Source: Psettodes erumei (taxonomy: Eukaryota > Chordata > Actinopteri > Pleuronectiformes > Psettodidae). From it: a stretch of 64,000 nt of DNA. The notes beneath the pieces are model-generated. The model worked only from the letters and a program-made list of their open reading frames with translations, had not been told where the DNA came from and ran no database searches. Each line of letters opens with the position of its first letter. Within the stretch, counting starts at the first letter, position 1. The stretch covers positions 1,736,001-1,800,000 of the forward strand of contig JAFBJZ010000915.1 of NCBI GenBank assembly GCA_016785225.1. The letters run 5' to 3'. Position numbers and translations under genes: made by a program. This document shows, piece after piece, positions 58,961 to 64,000 of the stretch.

Positions 58961-61900
58961 TATCTTTATTACTGTGGCAGGTCTGGCCTTTCAGGCCTTC
59001 CCAGTTCACAATGTGGTCTAAGATACTCAGAAGTCGCACAGGTCTCCACACTCAGAAATATTTGAATTAACTTTGACAGTGGACTAATTCCGAGGGCAAA
59101 GTAGAAAGATAAAATTATAACTGATATTAATTGGATAATTTGGATTTGATCCTACATTTTTTATCTACTGCTTAAAAACAGCGGAATACAGTTGTAAAGG
59201 GAAAGATGATAAAAAAAAGTCCAACTAACTCAGTCTTCGGTCTTAAAATTGGACAATGTTTTAATTTTCAAATTTTTGTATTTTGTATTTCTTCTTCTTA
59301 ATATTAAGAATGCAGACTTTAATTTAATGATTTACAGCAGTGTCGCTACAGTCGGGGTGAAAGCAACATTGCACATGGCAGTCGCATATCACTACTGACA
59401 AGCATCATGGTTACTCAAGAAAAGCAGATGTTGACGGCCATGTTTTCCAGGAGAAATGGATGATTATTTTATTTTATTCATTTATTTATTTTGAAGTAAA
59501 AACCAAACCAGTGTGCCTGGTTTGCTCTGGTTTGACACTCACAGTGATGAAAAAGGACAAACTCAATTTCCACCACCGGTGGATATCTGCTAAACTGGAT
59601 GAGTTGTGAGGACAAACATGCTTGGCTTAAGTAAACGGACTTCAGTGGAGACTGGGTGCCCAACAAGCAGCTCTCACATGACTGAATTCTGACCGAGACA
59701 ATGTTATGAAGGTGAGTTTAGGGGTAGGTGAGCTGACGGTCTTAAACATCAGTTGCAGAGTGGATTTCATTTTGAAAAAAGTCTGGAGGACACCACAAAA
59801 AAATTCCAGCTTTTTCTCTCTGGCCTGTGATTAAACAAGAGACAACAAGTCAGGTATGCTGTGGCAGATGAAACTGGAAATGAGCAACACTGTGCAGTTT
59901 CCCATTCTGCAAGAACAAAAGCCGGCTGTGGCATCTATGACATCTGCGCTGAAGTTTTCATCTCTGTTTGGGATCAACCTTCTGCTATGAACAGGTTTTT
60001 TTTTTTTTTCAAAACTGATTCTTGCAAGGAATGGGTGCCCCTCAAGACCAACTGACCCAAACCTGGAAAACCAGCTGAGATCAGCACCTTCTCCGTCAGC
60101 CCTACCACCTGTCATCAGATGCCCCGGCCAAAGAGAAGGAGTCCCAGCCATCACATCAAAGAGGTTAGTGCGATGTACATGTTCTATCATTTATTATGGC
60201 CCTCAAGGATGTTCTAAAAATTGAAATGCCCTTGACAAGAGAAAGGTTCCCCACACTTAATTTAAAGGAAAAAATTCACATATTTTGACATGATACTCAC
60301 TGCCAGTGGTGGTGCTCATCACAAGAAAGTGACTCAGTATTAGTGAGTCACTTACACTTACAGTAGCAACAGGCAGCAGAAATATGCTAAATATGATGTT
60401 TTCTGTTGTGGATTGTGGTTCTGATTTAAATCTGTAAATCTGATTTGTAAACTGTAGCTCAAAAAAAACTGACCTATCTAATTAGCAATTTTCCAGATTT
60501 TGAAAATATTCCTATTAACTAGTTTATTATCTCATCTTTTTTTTAAGCAGCGACTACAAAACTGTTAATGGTACTATTATCATAAATCTGGGAAGTAGAG
60601 TTCTAATTGTTTCTTCCTTGATTACGTGGTAAATAGGCTGAAAATCCAAAATGAACATTCTTGACTTTTTGTTGACTTTTTTCATTTCAAATAGCTCTGT
60701 TAGGAAATTCAAAACTAGACCAGCCCAAGCGCTAAAAGATCACAAATATCTGGGTTAGATTAAAAAAGGAAACTTTGGGGGGAAAGTATGATCACATGAA
60801 AAATAAGAATTTCAAGGGTTCTGCTTTTTGCTTAATCTTAATTGCTTTGATTAAAACCACATGTTTTTAACTGCTCAAAGTGAACATCTCTGACAATGCT
60901 TTTGTGCTTCATTATAACTGAATCACAGACCAAAATACCCTCCCAGAAAAAGAGAAATGTTGTGTTGTAATAGACTGTCTAACTGTAATGGACTGTCAGA
61001 TTTTTAGTGGCTGTTTAAATGACCAAAATGCACACAAGTATCCCTTATAAAAACATCCCTTTAATATCCTGTATTAAAACTTATTCCGCATCACTACAGA
61101 GGGGGAGTGATTAGTCAGGTCCTGAAAATGAAATAATTAGGAGTGCATTACTGCCAGACGAGACATTACTTTAAGTATTCATTTCCTTCCAACCTTGAAA
61201 TATGATCAAAGGGTGTTTTTTTTCCCCAAACTAAATAACAGTTTAATCATTGGCTATATCTCCTATCTCTTTACTAGATGAGTAGGAGCAGGATGGTGAT
61301 AGTGATCCCTGTCTGATTAGGTTCAACATTAATGACATTGTAGACCAAAACTGACAAATTGATCAAATTCAGCTAAAATTTATTTCAGTGGTTCATGCAG
61401 ATGTCACTGTCATCCACTGTTTCTTAAATCCCAGTCTAAAACTAATTACCACCACCAAAGAAGTTATGTTAAGTTACAGTAATATTATACATTAACACAA
61501 TAAAAATCATATCAAATAAACTTTTGTAAAAAGTAAAATTTAACACATTCCAGAAGCACATACTTTCACCAATGTTATATATAAAAGATTTTTAGTCCTC
61601 ACTTGTCACTTGTGTGACATTTTGGGTGAAATTTGGATTAGGGGGAAATGTTCAGCCTTCTGTGAATGTCTGTGCTTTAGGTCTTCATGTTCTATCATAT
61701 TTTACAGTAGGAGCCAAAAATGTCTCACATTCCCCAGTACAGTTAGTGCACTTTCATCACTATAAATTCATTATATGCCTGTTGAATTTATATCTTGGTG
61801 ACAAAACAGGCCTAAATCTTTTGCCCCATTGTCATATCATATTCAGAAAAAAAATGTCTCATCTTCTCTCAGGCAGTAAAAGTAATATTTATCGATTCTG

Positions 61901-62265
61901 GGAGTGAGTAGATGAAGCTGTCTTTCGTACAATAGATACAAAATTTTATGGATATGGGATATTTTAAAGTGATCTACCAAATAGTATGAAGATATTTTGA
62001 GCTCCTTGGCCACAGTGTTGCATTGATGCAGTGATGCAGTACAGCATACCTTTGCTCAAAATCATGTTTAATATCAAAGTGGACAATCTTTTCCTTCGAT
62101 ATATTTCAGGTTTCCACTTTGATTGGGGCCTTTCAAGCAGAAGTCAAAATCTCATTGTGCTAGGACTTTTTATAGGCTAAACATGTTAAGTGTGATTATC
62201 TGGCATTACAGTTGGCAGGTTTCTAATGACTGGAGAAAGCGGATCTATTTGTATGTAGTGTCTGG

Positions 62266-62280
62266 CCACAAGAGGGCACT
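62266..62280 (+). promoter_or_regulatory. CTCF-like core motif
   Basis: CCACAAGAGGGCACT fits the CTCF consensus CCASYAGRKGGCRSY with one mismatch at position five. Only the motif is seen. Confidence 0.25.
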
Positions 62281-62563
62281 GTTGCACCATCATACAAACA
62301 AATACATTAATGTCTGACACTGGCAGAGCCTTAGAATACAGTATGAGGTACTTGTCATTGTAGCTTCTATGACCTGGGTCCATATATTTCATATCATTTA
62401 TTACCATATGTTACTGGAAAAACAGCAGTAAAAACAGTCATTTCTTTTGATGCACACATTGAAAAAACAACTTTCTTAGGAGACCAGCTGACTAACTTTA
62501 CCAAACATGATCCCTGACTTCTTGATTTTTGCTGTATGGAGGATCTGATAATCTTTGCACACA

Positions 62564-62565
<2 letters not shown>

Positions 62566-62604
<39 letters not shown>
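62566..62604. repeat. (AC)n microsatellite, 39 bp
   Basis: A pure AC dinucleotide tract in the gene-poor right end of the window. Confidence 0.95.
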
Positions 62605-62606
<2 letters not shown>

Positions 62607-64000
62607 TGGACATCTCTGATAAGGATTATATCAATGCACTTTCTTCTATTCTTTGAGATTTGGTAGATTTGAGGCTTAGAAAGTTGTTTGCTCTGTTCCC
62701 TCTGCAGACAAGGTATCTCCTGCTCGTTATTGCCCAGACCATTGTCTTCGTTGTCTTGATATCCATGCATAGGCAGACTTCTAAGTCCCATCCAATATGA
62801 GTTGTCAGGCTATATTTGCTTATGTTACTCTGGGACACCAAACTCAATTCCACTGTCTTGTTTGATTTTGCATAATGAGCGGCTGCTGGCTGCTCACAAG
62901 ATAATGTCTTTGAGTGACAGCTATGAAGATGGGTGAATGAATTTTACATATTGTGTTATTATTCTAGAAGCGCAGTACGCACTCTTAAAAACATGGCTAA
63001 CCAGGATTGATTGAGCCCTGATACATTGTATGTATGGTTTAAATATAGCTTACACCTGTTGCTGGTGATTACAGTTGCATAAATCCTTGAGAAGCGTACC
63101 CTTTCAGATATGTTTTATTTGTTCAAGGCCAAGTAAACCTTACTCCTCTGCTATGAAACAATAATGAGGCAATAGGACAAACCAGACCAGCCTAAGGAAA
63201 AGTAGATCTCTGCCTGCAGAAATAAGTGATGATGTGAAATGCAACTCAGCCAAAAGTGAAACTTCTGAGTCATACCTTATTGTGAGTGTCATGAAACTTG
63301 GACTTCTTTCCAAATATTAGTTAATTGTATAACCTGGGTACAAAAATATATAATTGTACCTACACTACTGGCACCTAGCTGTAGACACAGTGGAAGAAAA
63401 AAGACTATGGAGTGCAAGAGAGTAATAATTGGGAAACCAGATCAACTCTTGGCTTTTGTAATCAGGTCGCATCATCACCATGAGCAGTGTTTATGAGTGA
63501 CAATGTTTTCTTCACTTCCCTTGCTGTGCTCTGCTCAACAGTGTATTTACAGAACAATAGAATAATACAAAATAATATACCAAACCCAAATCCTCTATTA
63601 TGTGTGATTTGCCATCATTAAACAGTTAGTTGTCAACTCCACCATGGTTATCAGAACAGATGGAAAAGCATCCTCAATAGTGATAGCTCCGCCAACCAAA
63701 AAACACCATGCTTACCTGTTTAGCAGGAATGCGGCATGAGTTAAAAATTCCTTCAGGTGCTGTGCCAGTGTTTGTTTGTTTTTTCTGACATTTCTCTGTC
63801 AGAGGATTTCAGGAGGCATACAGGAGGTTTTGGCCTTACAACTGTGAGCTGCTCTCTATTTTAAAATCTGCTCCCCTCACTGGGGGGAAATGGTGCTGCT
63901 TGAGCCTTGATGGTGAGAAGGTATGAATGATAGGAGAGAAGAGGTTTCTATGTCCTGTAGATAAAACATCAGGTTTAAAAAAAACAGTCAGCACCAACAA

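Larger units (their letters stand above)
58961..64000. other. Downstream intergenic or intronic sequence, no supported gene
   Basis: About 5 kb of AT-rich sequence. A possible but weak coding exon lies near 60119-60165 (see findings). It also holds a T14 tract near 59998, a CA microsatellite and one CTCF-like motif. It could be the 5' region of the next gene; in mammals CDH4 lies beyond TAF4, but no CDH4 exon is visible. Confidence 0.4.

Noticed and set aside
59831..60190. 119-aa minus-strand open frame
   Set aside because: No recognisable motif, contains a poly-Lys run from the T14 tract, and no splice partners.

Overview
The window is vertebrate nuclear DNA, almost certainly from a ray-finned fish. 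It has short introns, GT-AG splicing, CA and GATA microsatellites, and genes whose translations match human chromosome 20q13 genes (DBNDD2, CDH26, MTG2, SS18L1, LSM14B, TAF4) while differing in fish-like ways. All exon chains were assembled by eye from splice signals, reading phase and remembered family sequences. No alignment or database search was run.

Layout, left to right: (1) 357-6539 (+), dbndd2-like dysbindin-domain gene, 4 coding exons, first intron about 4.9 kb. (2) 10579-18813 (+) and 21697-27561 (+), two tandem cadherin-26-like genes (19 and 18 coding exons, 840 and 889 aa predicted), with related ectodomains but very different cytoplasmic tails. (3) 29139-30472 (-), remains of a YdcF-like (DUF218) gene whose 5' and 3' exons are intact but whose middle is missing; a ~280-bp interstitial telomeric array sits where those exons should be. 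(4) 31388-33533 (-), mtg2/gtpbp5, a mitochondrial Obg GTPase. (5) 36459-42056 (-), ss18l1 (CREST), a BAF-complex coactivator. (6) 43485-45684 (-), lsm14b, an RNA-granule protein. (7) 46497-56954 (+), taf4, a TFIID scaffold, divergent from lsm14b across ~0.8 kb. (8) taf4 3' UTR to about 58.95 kb, then ~5 kb with no gene I can support.

The genes are a conserved syntenic neighbourhood, not an operon or pathway. The order ss18l1-lsm14b-taf4 with mtg2 and cdh26 nearby is the human 20q13.33 arrangement. ss18l1 and taf4 both serve transcription, lsm14b acts in mRNA storage and repression, mtg2 in mitochondrial ribosome assembly, and the cadherins in epithelial adhesion.

The points most worth a second look are the broken YdcF-like gene at the telomeric array, the ~640-bp duplication of an exon pair in the second cadherin tail, a GC-AG intron and an in-frame tandem donor in the cadherins, a CpG-dense patch inside the first cadherin, and a divergent candidate last exon of ss18l1. 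I found no phage, plasmid, CRISPR or viral element.
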